A stretch of DNA of 64,000 bases, taken from assembly GCF_003315035.1 (NCBI RefSeq), contig NZ_QNRE01000020.1, forward strand, positions 1 through 64,000, in the 5' to 3' direction. The translations under genes and the position numbers were made by a program. This document shows positions 32,997 through 42,038 of the stretch, piece after piece (the stretch's first letter is position 1; each line of letters starts with the position of its first letter). Under the pieces are notes generated by a model. It searched no databases, was not told the origin of the DNA, and saw nothing but the letters and a program-made list of their open reading frames with translations. This stretch comes from Nocardia puris. Lineage in GTDB: Bacteria; Actinomycetota; Actinomycetes; Mycobacteriales; Mycobacteriaceae.

Positions 32997-35180
32997 ATGC
33001 TCGGACGGTTCGTCACCCATCGACCACGCTCCCTACTGGCCGCCGCGCTGGCGGCATTCCTGCTGCTCGTCGTGTTGGCGAGCGGTGCGATGAACGCGCT
33101 CTCGCTGAACAGATTCGAGAATCCGAACGCCGAATCGGCGGCCGCCGCAGCCGAACTCGCGGATCGGTTCGACACGGGCGCGCCGAACGTCGCGGTTCTC
33201 GTCACGGCCGCCGACGGCGATGTGCGCGCCGCCGATGTCGAAGCCGTCGGCACCAGGCTCACCGACGCGCTCGCCGAGTACCCCGGCGTGGGCGACGCCT
33301 GGTCGTTCTGGTCGGAAGGCGCGCCGGATACCTTGGCGGCCAAGGATTTCAGCAGCGCGCTCGTCCTGGCGTGGGTGCCCGGCGACGCGGATCGCGTGCG
33401 CGGGGAGATCCTGCCCGGCATCGAGGCCGATGTCGTAGACGCGCTCGCCGACCCGGCCGTGACGCTGTCCCTCGGCGGTGCGGACGAGGTGTTCCGCGAT
33501 GTCGCCGCGCAGGCGTCGGCCGACTTCATCCGCGCCGAATTGATCGTGCTGCCACTGGTTTTCGGTCTGCTAGCCCTGGTGTTGCGCCGGGCGGCGCTGG
33601 CGGCGGTGACCGTGGGCATCGGCCTGTTCTGTGTGATCGGCACGCTGGCCGCGCTGCGTGTGGTGAGCACGTTCACCGACGTGTCGACGTTCGCCGCGAA
33701 CATCGCGCTGGTCATGGGCATCGGGCTGGGTGTGGACTACGGGCTGTTCATGATCTACCGGTTCCGCGAGGAGCTGACGGCCGGTCACGACGTGCCCACG
33801 GCGGTGCGGCGGGCGGTTGCGGGCGCGGGGCGCACGATCGCGTTCAGCGCGTCGACGGTGGCGATCAGTCTGGCCGTGCTGTTCGCGTTCCCGTTCCCGT
33901 TCCTCCAGTCGTTCGCGTACGCGGGTATCGCGGTGGCGGTGACGGCGGTGGTGGGGTCGGTGGTGATTCTGCCCGCGGCGTTGATGTTGCTCGGGCGCCG
34001 CGCGCTGCCGAAGAAGGCGATTCCCGCTCCGGAACAAGGCTTTTGGTATCGCACGGCCGAGTGGGTGATGCGCAAGCCGGTGCTGGCGGGTGGTTCGGCG
34101 CTGCTGGTCCTGCTGCTGCTCGGCGCGCCCGCGCTGGGAGTGAACTTCGGCCCGCCGGACGACCGGGTGGTCGGCACCGAACAGCCGGTGCGCGCCCTGT
34201 ACGACACCATCCGTGCCGACTTCGAGACCGAAGAGGCCGACGTCGTGCACGTGGTCTCGCCCTACGCCGAGCGCGCAGCGATCGCGCCGTACGCCGAACG
34301 CCTCGCCGCGATTCCCGGCGTGCTGCGGGTGGATTCGGCCGCCGGCACGTTCGGGGAGGGCGCGTCCGCCGTGTCCGCCGACCCGGGTCGCTTCGCGGAC
34401 GGGGAGGCGACGTGGTTGCGCGTGCTGCCGACCGGTGAGCGTCTCGCGTCCGATCCCGACGGGCTGGTTCGCGAAATACGGTCGGTGGAAGCGCCTTTCG
34501 AGGTGCTGGTCGGCGGGTACCCGGCCGAGTTGGCCGACTACAGCGACGGTGTGATCGACCGACTGCCCCTGGTGGCGGCGCTCATCATGCTCGTCACCTT
34601 CGCGGTGCTGTTCTTGATGACCGGTAGCGTGCTCGCGCCGCTCAAGGCGTCGGTGCTGAACCTGCTCTCCATGTCGATCATGTTCGGCGTGCTGGTGTGG
34701 GGCTTCCAGAACGGCGCTCTCGCAGGGATTCTCGGCTTCACGCCGACCGGGGTGATCGAACCGAGCATCCCGATCCTCATGTTCTGCATCGCCTACGGCC
34801 TGTCCATGGACTACGAGGTGTTCCTGCTGGCGCGCATCAAGGAGGACTACGACCGCACCGGCGACCCGATCGGCTCCGTCCCGCGCGGCATCGCCCGCTC
34901 GGCCCCGCTGATCACCGCCGCCGCCCTCATCCTCGCCGCCTCCTTCGCGGTGTACGCCACCGGCGGCGTCGCCTTCCTCCAGCAACTGGGCATCGGCATG
35001 GCGCTCACCGTCGCCATCGACGCCACCCTCGTCCGCGGCATCCTCGTCCCCGCCCTCATGCGCCTCGCGGGTTCCGCCAACTGGTGGGCCCCCGCCCCCC
35101 TGCGCCGCTTCCACAACCGGTTCGGGTTGAAGGAGTCGGTGGAAGATGTTGTGCCCGAGGCAGTTCCGTCGCGGGTGTGA
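32997..35180 (+). CDS. MMPL-family RND transporter
   Basis: 727 residues from the ATG at 32997, with GAGGAA upstream; the frame extends to 32859 but that part is antisense to tetR. The RND topology is clear: TM1 (about 12-32), an extracellular domain (about 35-180), a TM2-6 cluster (about 181-330), a cytoplasmic linker, TM7 near 360, a second extracellular domain (about 390-520) and TM8-12 (about 525-695). GLGVDYGLFMIYRFREE near residue 243 and YGLSMDYEVFLLARIKEDY near 602 are the proton-relay signatures. MMPL proteins move lipids, siderophores or drugs across the inner membrane of mycolate-containing bacteria. Confidence 0.94.
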   Translation: MLGRFVTHRPRSLLAAALAAFLLLVVLASGAMNALSLNRFENPNAESAAAAAELADRFDTGAPNVAVLVTAADGDVRAADVEAVGTRLTDALAEYPGVGDAWSFWSEGAPDTLAAKDFSSALVLAWVPGDADRVRGEILPGIEADVVDALADPAVTLSLGGADEVFRDVAAQASADFIRAELIVLPLVFGLLALVLRRAALAAVTVGIGLFCVIGTLAALRVVSTFTDVSTFAANIALVMGIGLGVDYGLFMIYRFREELTAGHDVPTAVRRAVAGAGRTIAFSASTVAISLAVLFAFPFPFLQSFAYAGIAVAVTAVVGSVVILPAALMLLGRRALPKKAIPAPEQGFWYRTAEWVMRKPVLAGGSALLVLLLLGAPALGVNFGPPDDRVVGTEQPVRALYDTIRADFETEEADVVHVVSPYAERAAIAPYAERLAAIPGVLRVDSAAGTFGEGASAVSADPGRFADGEATWLRVLPTGERLASDPDGLVREIRSVEAPFEVLVGGYPAELADYSDGVIDRLPLVAALIMLVTFAVLFLMTGSVLAPLKASVLNLLSMSIMFGVLVWGFQNGALAGILGFTPTGVIEPSIPILMFCIAYGLSMDYEVFLLARIKEDYDRTGDPIGSVPRGIARSAPLITAAALILAASFAVYATGGVAFLQQLGIGMALTVAIDATLVRGILVPALMRLAGSANWWAPAPLRRFHNRFGLKESVEDVVPEAVPSRV

Positions 35181-35197
35181 GTTGCTGAGCCGTCGCT

Positions 35198-35223
35198 GCC
35201 CGGCCGATCTCCTTCGGCCGGGC
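35198..35223. terminator. Bidirectional hairpin terminator
   Basis: GCCCGGCCGA (35198-35207) and TCGGCCGGGC (35214-35223) pair perfectly around a 6-base loop. The hairpin lies 18 bp after the MMPL stop and 90 bp from the stop of the convergent hydrolase gene. Confidence 0.72.
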
Positions 35224-35312
35224 GGCTGGCTGTCTACGACACCCGTCGATCCGGGCGAGGTGCGACGCCGAGCACGCGTCCGTGCGATATCCGGACCGGC
35301 CGGCGCAATTGG

Positions 35313-36164
35313 TCAGTTCCCCCGCTCCGCGCGGGCTTCGGTGAGGAAGGCTGACATCGCGTCGGCGACCGCTTCGGGTTGGTCGAGCATCGACAACACG
35401 TAGGCGTCGTCTATTTCGACGAGGCGGGAGGAGGGGAGGAGGGTGGCGAGGCGGGGGCCGTGGTCGCGGGGCATGACTTTGCCCGCGGAGGACCAGAGGA
35501 CCAGGGAGTCGCCGGAGAAGTGTTGGAGGGCTTCGGTGTTGGCGATGAGTTCGGCCTTGTCGAAGCGGGACTTGGTGTAGGCGAGGAGGTCTCGGCGGAT
35601 GCGCTTGTCGCGCAGGCCGGGTTCGGTCCAGCCGCGTACGAGGTCGGCCGAGAGGGGGCGGCGGGCCATCCAGCCCAACATCAGGGGCGTCCGGCGCAGC
35701 CAGCCGATGCGTAATTGCCACAGTGCCACGCTGATTCCGCCGGGGGTGTAGGTGGCGAGGGCGGTCATCTTGCCCGGCAGGCCGGGCGGGAAGTTGTCGA
35801 ACGCCTCGCAGGGCAGGATGATCAGCCGGCCGACGCGTTCGTCCAGGCCGTACGCGGTGAGGAACAGTCCGCCGCCCCAGTCGCTGTGCACCAGCACGAC
35901 GTCGCGGAGATCCAGCGCCGCGAGGAATTCGGCGATCAACGCGTTGAGGCCGCGCAGGCTCAGGTCGGTGCCCGGTTCGAGGGGCAGCGGGTGCGCGCCC
36001 AGCGGCAGATCGGGCCGGAGGTAGCGGAAGCCCTCCGGCAGCAGGTCGATGACATCGTCCCAGACCGTGTGGTTCATGAACAGGCCGTGCAGCAGGACCA
36101 CGGCTGGTCCTTCTCCCTGTTCGGCGTAGTGCATCCGGCCCGCGGAAAGTTCGACCGTCGGCAT
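35313..36164 (-). CDS. Dehalogenase-like alpha/beta hydrolase
   Basis: 283 residues. It has an oxyanion region LLHGLFMNHTVWDD (residues 24-37), the nucleophile elbow VHSDWGGGL near 92 with Asp rather than Ser, and acidic/His residues near the C-terminus (DQPEAV). An Asp nucleophile with a following Trp is typical of haloalkane dehalogenases and epoxide hydrolases. The expected C-terminal catalytic His is not obvious: the usual 'GHF/GHW' position reads DAYVLSM, so activity is uncertain. The gene is divergent from a TetR gene across 52 bp with overlapping operators and is the likely target. Confidence 0.82.
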   Translation of the reverse strand: MPTVELSAGRMHYAEQGEGPAVVLLHGLFMNHTVWDDVIDLLPEGFRYLRPDLPLGAHPLPLEPGTDLSLRGLNALIAEFLAALDLRDVVLVHSDWGGGLFLTAYGLDERVGRLIILPCEAFDNFPPGLPGKMTALATYTPGGISVALWQLRIGWLRRTPLMLGWMARRPLSADLVRGWTEPGLRDKRIRRDLLAYTKSRFDKAELIANTEALQHFSGDSLVLWSSAGKVMPRDHGPRLATLLPSSRLVEIDDAYVLSMLDQPEAVADAMSAFLTEARAERGN

Positions 36165-36178
36165 GGCGCGCCCCTTTC

Positions 36179-36207
36179 GAGCGATCGCTCTAGAGTGTTT
36201 GCTCTAG
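36179..36207. promoter_or_regulatory. Overlapping TetR operators
   Basis: GAGCGATCGCTC (36179-36190) is a perfect palindrome. Directly joined, CTAGAG (36190-36195) and CTCTAG (36202-36207) flank TGTTTG as a second 18-bp palindrome. Both lie in the 52-bp gap between the divergent hydrolase and tetR genes; the second overlaps the -10 element of the tetR gene. Confidence 0.72.
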
Positions 36208-36210
36208 TCT
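36205..36210 (+). promoter_or_regulatory. -10 element of a leaderless tetR transcript
   Basis: TAGTCT fits TANNNT and ends 6 bases before the GTG at 36217. Its first three bases belong to the CTCTAG operator arm, so repressor binding would block it directly. Confidence 0.6.
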
Positions 36211-36216
36211 GGAGGG

Positions 36217-36816
36217 GTGACCGAGAAGATGTCAATCAGCACCCGCGAGCGCCTCGTCACGGCGATGGCCGAACTGCTGCGCACCCGCGGCTACAGCGGC
36301 ACCAGCGTCAAACAGGTCACCGCCGCCGCGAAAGCGCCCATGGGGTCGCTCTATCACCACTTCCCCGAGGGGAAACCGCAGCTCGCCGAGGCCGCGCTGC
36401 GTACCTCCGGCGCGGCCTACGGACAGCTCATCCCGCTGCTCATGGACCCCTACGACGACTTGCGCGAGGCCGTGCCCGCCGCCTTCACCGCCGCGGCCGA
36501 ACAGATCGAGCAGACCGGCTGGATCAACATGTGCCCGGTCGGCACCGTCGCCGGCGAGATCGCCGACGCCGAACCCGCGCTGCGCGAGGTGACCGCCGAG
36601 GTGATCGGCGCGTGGATCACCGACGGCACCGAATACTTCACCCGCCGCGGCGTCCCGCCCGCCGCCGCCCACGACCTGATCCTGGCGATCCTCAGCGCCC
36701 TCGAAGGCGCGTTCGTCCTGTGCCGCACCCTGCGCTCGGCCGAGCCGCTGCGGTCCGCGGGCCGGGCGATGAGCGCGCGTGTGGAGGAGATCCTGTCGAG
36801 CAGCGTGCGCGCTTGA
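36217..36816 (+). CDS. TetR-family regulator (LmrA/YxaF type)
   Basis: 199 residues from a GTG at 36217. The HTH domain reads RERLVTAMAELLRTRGYSGTSVKQVTAAAKAPMGSLYHHFPEGKPQLAEAAL; the G(S)LYHHFP(E/G)GK variant is the mark of the LmrA/YxaF subgroup, whose members bind small hydrophobic ligands. It is divergent from the dehalogenase-like hydrolase gene, and the operator overlaps its own -10 element, so autorepression is expected. Confidence 0.92.
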   Translation: MTEKMSISTRERLVTAMAELLRTRGYSGTSVKQVTAAAKAPMGSLYHHFPEGKPQLAEAALRTSGAAYGQLIPLLMDPYDDLREAVPAAFTAAAEQIEQTGWINMCPVGTVAGEIADAEPALREVTAEVIGAWITDGTEYFTRRGVPPAAAHDLILAILSALEGAFVLCRTLRSAEPLRSAGRAMSARVEEILSSSVRA

Positions 36817-37011
36817 TCGGGGCGGAGGGGATGAATTTCTGGTGCGGCGCGGCCCGCCGCCGCCGATATGGTCGAAAGCCGGACCGGTTCCCATACGTTC
36901 CGGTTCGTGTTCTTCCGCAGGGATCTTCCCGAGTCGAGTGCCGCGAACTTTCTCCTGCGGGCGATTGCGCCGCGAGGGTCGCGTGCTCGCTATCGCTCGC
37001 GCTCTTACGCC

Positions 37012-37380
37012 ATGCCAGACGCGGAGCTGACGTGCGACTGGCCGTTGTGCGACCGATGCCTGCGGCGAATCCGATACTTCCGTGTCGCGATACTGCTGGC
37101 GATGGGGACCGGGCTGGTCGGACTCGCTACCACCGTGCTGATGGTGGCCACCCGGGACGGAATGCGGACCGAGGCGGAGAGCTACGGGCTCATCGCGTTG
37201 CTCCTGGGAGTTGCCATGGCGATATTCCTGGGCGCGGACTTCTCGCGTTCGGCGGTGGGTCCAGGGAAGCTCACCATGATGTCTGCTTTCGACGCGGTCA
37301 TAGTGTCCGCCCACCCGGCCTTCGCGGCGGACCTGGCACGGTCCGCGCATCACGGTCCGGAATCGGGTGAGCCCGGGTAG
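37012..37380 (+). CDS. Small two-helix membrane protein with N-terminal cysteine cluster
   Basis: 122 residues from the ATG at 37012; the frame is open to an ATG at 36868, but the added Arg-rich stretch looks non-coding. The N-terminus ELTCDWPLCDRCLRR has three closely spaced Cys that could bind zinc with a fourth ligand. Two hydrophobic helices follow (about 25-48 and 62-80). The C-terminal third is soluble. Function unknown. It stands alone between the tetR gene and the AI-2E family gene. Confidence 0.55.
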   Translation: MPDAELTCDWPLCDRCLRRIRYFRVAILLAMGTGLVGLATTVLMVATRDGMRTEAESYGLIALLLGVAMAIFLGADFSRSAVGPGKLTMMSAFDAVIVSAHPAFAADLARSAHHGPESGEPG

Positions 37381-37472
37381 GACTGTCCTCGGGATCGCCC
37401 GGGTGATATCGGCTGTGAACTCGCCTGTACCGGGTGAGGAAAATTTGCCCGTGGATCGCTCACACTGAGGCA

Positions 37473-38612
37473 ATGGCAGAGGGTTCGCCCGGGGATGAGC
37501 AGGAGGCGCAGGAGGTCGGGGCGCGCCGGATGCCCCGGTGGTTGCCGAAGGCGCTGATCCTCGCCTTCGCGCTGTTCGGCCTCTTCCAATTGGCGGATTG
37601 GGCGGCGCATCGGCTGATCGGGTTGTTCCTCGTGCTGGTGGTCGCGTTCTTCGTGTCGCTGGCGATGGAGCCCGCGGTCGACAGCCTGATCGCGCGCGGG
37701 GTGTCGCGCGGGTGGGCGACGGGGTTGGTGTTCGTGGCGCTGGCGCTGTTCGTGGCGGGGTTCGTGGTGGCGCTGGCCGTGCTGCTGGTGCAGACCGTCG
37801 ACGACGTGGTCACCGAGCTGCCCCGGCTGGTGAACGATCTGGTGGACTGGGTCAATCGCACGTTCCACCAGGACTTCACCCTCGACCAGCTGCGCGAACA
37901 GCTCACCAAGGACGCCGACACCCTCACCGCCTACGCCGAACGCGCCGCCGACAACGCGTGGGGGCTGTCCACCACCATCCTCGGCGGACTCGCGAAGCTG
38001 CTCATGGTCGCGCTGTTCAGCATCTACCTCACGGCGGGCGGGCCGGCGCTGCGGCGGTCGGTGTGCTCGATGCTGCCGCCCGCGAAACAGGACGAGGTGC
38101 TGCGGGCCTGGGATCTCGCGATCAAGAAGACCGGCGGCTACCTCTATTCGCGCGCGGTGCTGGCGGTGATATCCGCCGTGGCGCACGGTGTGTTCCTGGC
38201 GGTGCTCGGCATCCCCAACGCGATCGCCATGGGCGTGTGGTTCGGGGTGGTGGCCTCGTTCGTGCCGACCGTCGGTACCTACCTCGCGGGCGTGCTCCCG
38301 GTGCTGGTCGCGCTGACGATCCGCCCGCTCGACGCCGTCTGGGTGATCCTGTTCGTGGTGATCTACCAGCAGTTCCAGGACTACATCCTGCAACCGCGCC
38401 TCACCGCCCGCACCGTGGACGTGAACCCGGCCGTCGCCCTGCTCGCCGTGCTGGCGGGCGGCGCGCTGCTCGGCGCGGTGGGCGCGCTGCTGGCCATCCC
38501 CGCCACCGCCACCGTGCAGGCTTTCCTCGGTGCGTACGTGAAACGCTATGAGGTGAGCGAAGATCCGCGCATCGACCGCGCGCGGGCCAAACGCGCGAAA
38601 CGCAAGCCCTGA
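37473..38612 (+). CDS. AI-2E family (PerM-like) membrane transporter
   Basis: 379 residues from the ATG at 37473; a start 39 bp upstream is less likely. Paired N-terminal helices (about 25-65) and a helix near 75-100 are followed by a soluble helical insertion (VVTELPRLVNDLVDWVN) and C-terminal helices. The conserved family core reads ISAVAHGVFLAVLGIPNAIAMGVWFGVVASFVPTVGTYL near residues 230-270, with LQPRLTARTVDVNPAVALLAVLAGG further on. Family members export varied small molecules or act as Na+/H+ antiporters; the autoinducer role does not carry over to actinomycetes. CACACT ends 6 bases before the start, a weak leaderless-type -10. Confidence 0.9.
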   Translation: MAEGSPGDEQEAQEVGARRMPRWLPKALILAFALFGLFQLADWAAHRLIGLFLVLVVAFFVSLAMEPAVDSLIARGVSRGWATGLVFVALALFVAGFVVALAVLLVQTVDDVVTELPRLVNDLVDWVNRTFHQDFTLDQLREQLTKDADTLTAYAERAADNAWGLSTTILGGLAKLLMVALFSIYLTAGGPALRRSVCSMLPPAKQDEVLRAWDLAIKKTGGYLYSRAVLAVISAVAHGVFLAVLGIPNAIAMGVWFGVVASFVPTVGTYLAGVLPVLVALTIRPLDAVWVILFVVIYQQFQDYILQPRLTARTVDVNPAVALLAVLAGGALLGAVGALLAIPATATVQAFLGAYVKRYEVSEDPRIDRARAKRAKRKP

Positions 38613-38620
38613 CGGCAAGA

Positions 38621-38655
38621 AGCCCGGTCCCGTTGCGGCGCAACGAGACCGGGCT
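38621..38655. terminator. Bidirectional hairpin terminator
   Basis: Arms 38621-38637 and 38639-38655 pair at 16 of 17 positions around a single central base, giving a very stable stem (AGCCCGGT at one end, AGACCGGGCT at the other). It lies between convergent genes, 8 bp after the AI-2E gene stop and 11 bp before the acyl-CoA synthetase stop. Confidence 0.82.
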
Positions 38656-38666
38656 CCGGCCGTGGC

Positions 38667-40304
38667 TCAGGACAGCGTGGTGACCGTCAGCTCACCGTCG
38701 GCGAACTGCGCGCGCAGGCGCTTCTTGTCGAACTTGCCGACGCTGGTCTTGGGCACCTCGGGCACGAACGTCCAGTGCTCGGGCAGCTGCCACTTGGCGA
38801 ACTTGTCGGCCAGGAACTCGCGCAGCTCCTCGGCCTTGGCCTCGGCGCCCTCGGCGAGCGTGATGGCCACCAGCGGCCGCTCGTCCCACTTCTCGTCGGG
38901 CACGCCGATGACGGCGGCCTCGGCCACGGCCGGGTGCCCCATGACCGCGTTCTCCAGGTCCACCGAGGAGATCCACTCGCCGCCGGACTTGATCACGTCC
39001 TTGGAGCGGTCCACCAGCGTGAGGTAGCCGTCGGGGCTGATCTTGCCCACGTCGCCGGTGCGCAGCCAGCCGTCGTCGAACTTGTCCGGGTCGACCGCCG
39101 CGCCGTCGGGCGAGTAGTACGAGCCGGTGATCCACGGGCCGCGAACCTCCAACTCGCCCAGCGACTCTCCGTCGTTGGGCACCACGCTGCCGTCGTCGGC
39201 GACCAGGCGGGCCTGCACGCTGGCGGGGAAGCGGCCCTGGGTGTAGCGGTAGGACCATTCGTCGTCGCCGGTGACGCCCGCGGGCGGGTGCGCGACGCTG
39301 CCCAGCGGCGAGGTCTCGGTCATGCCCCAGGCGTGCACGACGCGCACGCCGTGCTTCTCCTGGAAGGTGTGCATCATCGACGGCGGCACCGCCGACCCGC
39401 CCACCACCACGGTGCGCAGGTGCGAGATGTCCTGCGGCTGCGCGGCCAGCCCGGCCAGCACGCCGCCCCAGATGGTGGGCACGGCCGCGCCGAACGAGGG
39501 CTTCAGCGCGCCCATCAGCTCCAGCAGCGGACCCGGCTGGAGGAACCGGTCGGGCATGATGACGTTCGCGCCCGACATGAGCGCCGCGTAGGGCAGGCCC
39601 CAGGCGTTGGCGTGGAACAGCGGCACGATGGCCAGCACCGTGTCGACGCCGGTGAAGCCCATGCCCGAGGGGGAGCACACCTGCATGGCGTGCAGCCAGT
39701 TGGAACGGTGCGAGTACACGACGCCCTTCGGGTCGCCGGTGGTACCCGAGGTGTAACACATTGCGGCGGCGGATCGTTCGTCGATCACCGGGAAGTCGAA
39801 GGTGTCGGGCTGGCTGGCCAGCAGCTCCGTGTAGGAGTGCACCTGCACGCCCTCGGGCGCCGTCAGGGTGGACGCGTCACCGTTGGCGACGATGACGTGG
39901 CGCACCGTCTTCATGTTCGGCAGCAACTGCGCGAACAGCGGCACCAGCGTGCCGTCCACGATGACGACCTGGTCCTCGGCGTGGTTGGCGACGTACACCA
40001 CCTGCTCGGGGAAGAGGCGGATATTGAGCGCGTGCAGCACCGCGCCCATGGCGGGCACGCCGATGTAGGCGACCATGTGCTCGTTGTTGTTCCACATGAA
40101 GGTGCCGACGCGGTCGCCGACGCCGATGCCGAAGCCGCGCAGCGCGTTCGCCAGCCGCGCCGCCTCCGCGCCGAGTTCGCGGTAGGTCATGGTCCGCACG
40201 CCGTCGCCGGTCCAGGTGGACACCGTGCTCTCGCCCTGGAAGGTCGAGGCGTACTTCAGCAGCGTGGCCAGCGACAGCGGCTCGTCCTGCATCGTGCTCA
40301 ACAT
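38667..40304 (-). CDS. Long-chain fatty-acid-CoA ligase (FadD-like)
   Basis: 545 residues from the ATG at 40304, which has GAAGGAG 7 nt upstream; the frame runs on 12 codons to 40340 without such a site. AMP-binding motifs are complete: YTSGTTGDPKGVVYSHR near residue 184, AWGMTETSPLG near 327, and GWLRTGDVGKISPDGYLTLVDRSKDVIKSGGEWISS near 410-445, with the catalytic Lys in the C-terminal SVGKFDKK. It activates fatty acids to acyl-CoA for degradation or lipid assembly. It stands alone and is convergent with the AI-2E gene. Confidence 0.94.
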   Translation of the reverse strand: MLSTMQDEPLSLATLLKYASTFQGESTVSTWTGDGVRTMTYRELGAEAARLANALRGFGIGVGDRVGTFMWNNNEHMVAYIGVPAMGAVLHALNIRLFPEQVVYVANHAEDQVVIVDGTLVPLFAQLLPNMKTVRHVIVANGDASTLTAPEGVQVHSYTELLASQPDTFDFPVIDERSAAAMCYTSGTTGDPKGVVYSHRSNWLHAMQVCSPSGMGFTGVDTVLAIVPLFHANAWGLPYAALMSGANVIMPDRFLQPGPLLELMGALKPSFGAAVPTIWGGVLAGLAAQPQDISHLRTVVVGGSAVPPSMMHTFQEKHGVRVVHAWGMTETSPLGSVAHPPAGVTGDDEWSYRYTQGRFPASVQARLVADDGSVVPNDGESLGELEVRGPWITGSYYSPDGAAVDPDKFDDGWLRTGDVGKISPDGYLTLVDRSKDVIKSGGEWISSVDLENAVMGHPAVAEAAVIGVPDEKWDERPLVAITLAEGAEAKAEELREFLADKFAKWQLPEHWTFVPEVPKTSVGKFDKKRLRAQFADGELTVTTLS

Positions 40305-40532
40305 CGGGTACTCCTTCTCCTCGGTGGTGGCATGAGCCACGTCACAGGGGCGATGCTACCCAAGGGTCACCCGCAGGTGGGGGGCCGCGTGGCAATCCGG
40401 ATTTGAGACACGCCTGTCCGGGCGTGTCGATTTGTCTCCAACGCCGAAATCGCAGCGCGCAGCCCGTTCCATCGTGGCCGGAAATACCGATTTCCTGACC
40501 GCCGATCTCTCGGTGCGCCGGGTCACGACGTC

Positions 40533-40538
40533 TACCCT
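40533..40538 (+). promoter_or_regulatory. -10 element of a leaderless monooxygenase transcript
   Basis: TACCCT fits TANNNT and ends 6 bases before the ATG at 40545. There is no ribosome binding site at normal distance, which supports a leaderless start. Confidence 0.55.
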
Positions 40539-40544
40539 CGAGGT

Positions 40545-42008
40545 ATGACGACGCCCTCCCTGATCATCATCGGCGCCGGGTTCGCCGGACTCGGCCTCGC
40601 GCTCGAGCTGCGCCGGGCCGGCCTGGAGAATTTCACCATCCTGGAGAAGGCCGCCGACCTCGGCGGGGTGTGGCGGGAGAACACCTACCCCGGCGCGGCG
40701 TGCGACGTGCCGTCCCCGTTGTATTCGTGGTCCTCCGAGCCGAAGTCCGATTGGCCGCGCCGGTTCTCCGAGCAGCGCGACATCCACGAGTACATGCGCG
40801 GCGTCGCCCACAAGCACGGGCTGACGCGGTTCATCCGGTTCGGCGTCGAGGTCACCGACGCCGAATTCGACGAGGCCGCCGGGCAGTGGCGGGTCACCAC
40901 CGGCACCGGGGAGCAGCTGAGCGCCGACCTGCTGGTGCCCGCCGTCGGCCAGCTGTCGCGGCCCGCGCTGCCGAACCTGCCCGGTATCGACACCTTCGAG
41001 GGCGTGGCGTTCCATTCCGCCGAGTGGAACCACGACGTGGACCTGGCGGGCAAGCGGATCGCGTGCATCGGCACGGGAGCCAGTGCCATCCAATACATTC
41101 CGCGCATCCAGCCGGAGGCGGCGCATCTGACGCTGTTCCAGCGGTCGGCGGCCTGGGTGCTGCCCAAACCCGATGTGGAGTACAGCGCGCTGCATCACGC
41201 GCTGTTCAAATACTTCCCGCCGAGCCGGCTGGCGGAGCGGTTCGCGATCTGGTCGTTCTTCGAGGTGCTCGCGCTGGCGCTGACGGATATCCCGGCGATC
41301 AAGACGCCGGTGATCGCCCTGGCCGACCGGCATCGCGAAAAGCAGGTTCCCGACCCGGAATTGCGCGCCAAGCTCACCCCGGACTACGCGGCGGGCTGCA
41401 AGCGCGGACTGTTCTCCAACGAGTACTTCCCGGCGTTGGCGCAGCCGAACGTCACGGTGGAGACCACGGCGATCGAGGCCGTCACCCCGACCGGAATTCG
41501 CACGGTGGACGGCGTGGAGCATCCGGTCGACGTGATCGTCTACGGCACGGGATTCAAGGGCACCGAATTCCTCGCGCCCATGAACATCTACGGGCTGGGC
41601 GGGCGCAAGCTGGCCGACGTGTGGGGCGACGCGGGAGCCCGTGCTTACCTTGGACTTTCGGTGCCCGGCTTCCCGAACCTGTTCATGATGTACGGGCCGA
41701 ACACGAACGTGGGGTCCGGTTCCATCATCTACATGCTGGAATCGCAGGCGCGCTACATCCGGCAGGTGGTGGAGTACCTGGCGGGCGAGCCGGGCCGCTT
41801 CGTCTCGGCCAAGGCCGAGGCCGAACAGCGGTGGGACGACTGGTTGCAGCGCCGCCTGAAGGACACCCCGTGGAACTTCTGCTCCAGCTGGTACCGCAAC
41901 GCGGCCGGGCGCATCACCAACAACTGGCCGGGTGCGACCGTCCTCTACCGTTGGAAGACAAGGACTTTCGATCCTGCTCAATACGAGCAGGGGCGGGCGC
42001 GGGGGTGA
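40545..42008 (+). CDS. Flavin-containing Baeyer-Villiger-type monooxygenase
   Basis: 487 residues. The first Rossmann motif GAGFAGLGLALELRRAG (FAD) is near residue 10, the Baeyer-Villiger fingerprint FEGVAFHSAEW near 152, and the second Rossmann motif GTGASAIQYI (NADPH) near 178. GVWRENTYPGAACDVPSPLY near 44 is typical of class B flavin monooxygenases that oxidise ketones to esters. The enzyme is soluble. The substrate cannot be read from the sequence; steroid, terpenoid and long-chain ketones are common for this group in Nocardia and Rhodococcus. Confidence 0.93.
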   Translation: MTTPSLIIIGAGFAGLGLALELRRAGLENFTILEKAADLGGVWRENTYPGAACDVPSPLYSWSSEPKSDWPRRFSEQRDIHEYMRGVAHKHGLTRFIRFGVEVTDAEFDEAAGQWRVTTGTGEQLSADLLVPAVGQLSRPALPNLPGIDTFEGVAFHSAEWNHDVDLAGKRIACIGTGASAIQYIPRIQPEAAHLTLFQRSAAWVLPKPDVEYSALHHALFKYFPPSRLAERFAIWSFFEVLALALTDIPAIKTPVIALADRHREKQVPDPELRAKLTPDYAAGCKRGLFSNEYFPALAQPNVTVETTAIEAVTPTGIRTVDGVEHPVDVIVYGTGFKGTEFLAPMNIYGLGGRKLADVWGDAGARAYLGLSVPGFPNLFMMYGPNTNVGSGSIIYMLESQARYIRQVVEYLAGEPGRFVSAKAEAEQRWDDWLQRRLKDTPWNFCSSWYRNAAGRITNNWPGATVLYRWKTRTFDPAQYEQGRARG

Positions 42009-42029
42009 CCGGCCCGAGCGGGCCGGTCA
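42006..42029. terminator. Bidirectional hairpin terminator overlapping a stop codon
   Basis: TGACCGGCCCG (42006-42016) and CGGGCCGGTCA (42019-42029) pair perfectly around AG. The first three bases are the stop codon of the monooxygenase gene; the convergent SCO5389-family gene ends 10 bp away, and a short A run follows on the plus strand. Confidence 0.75.
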
Positions 42030-42038
42030 CGAAAAGCG

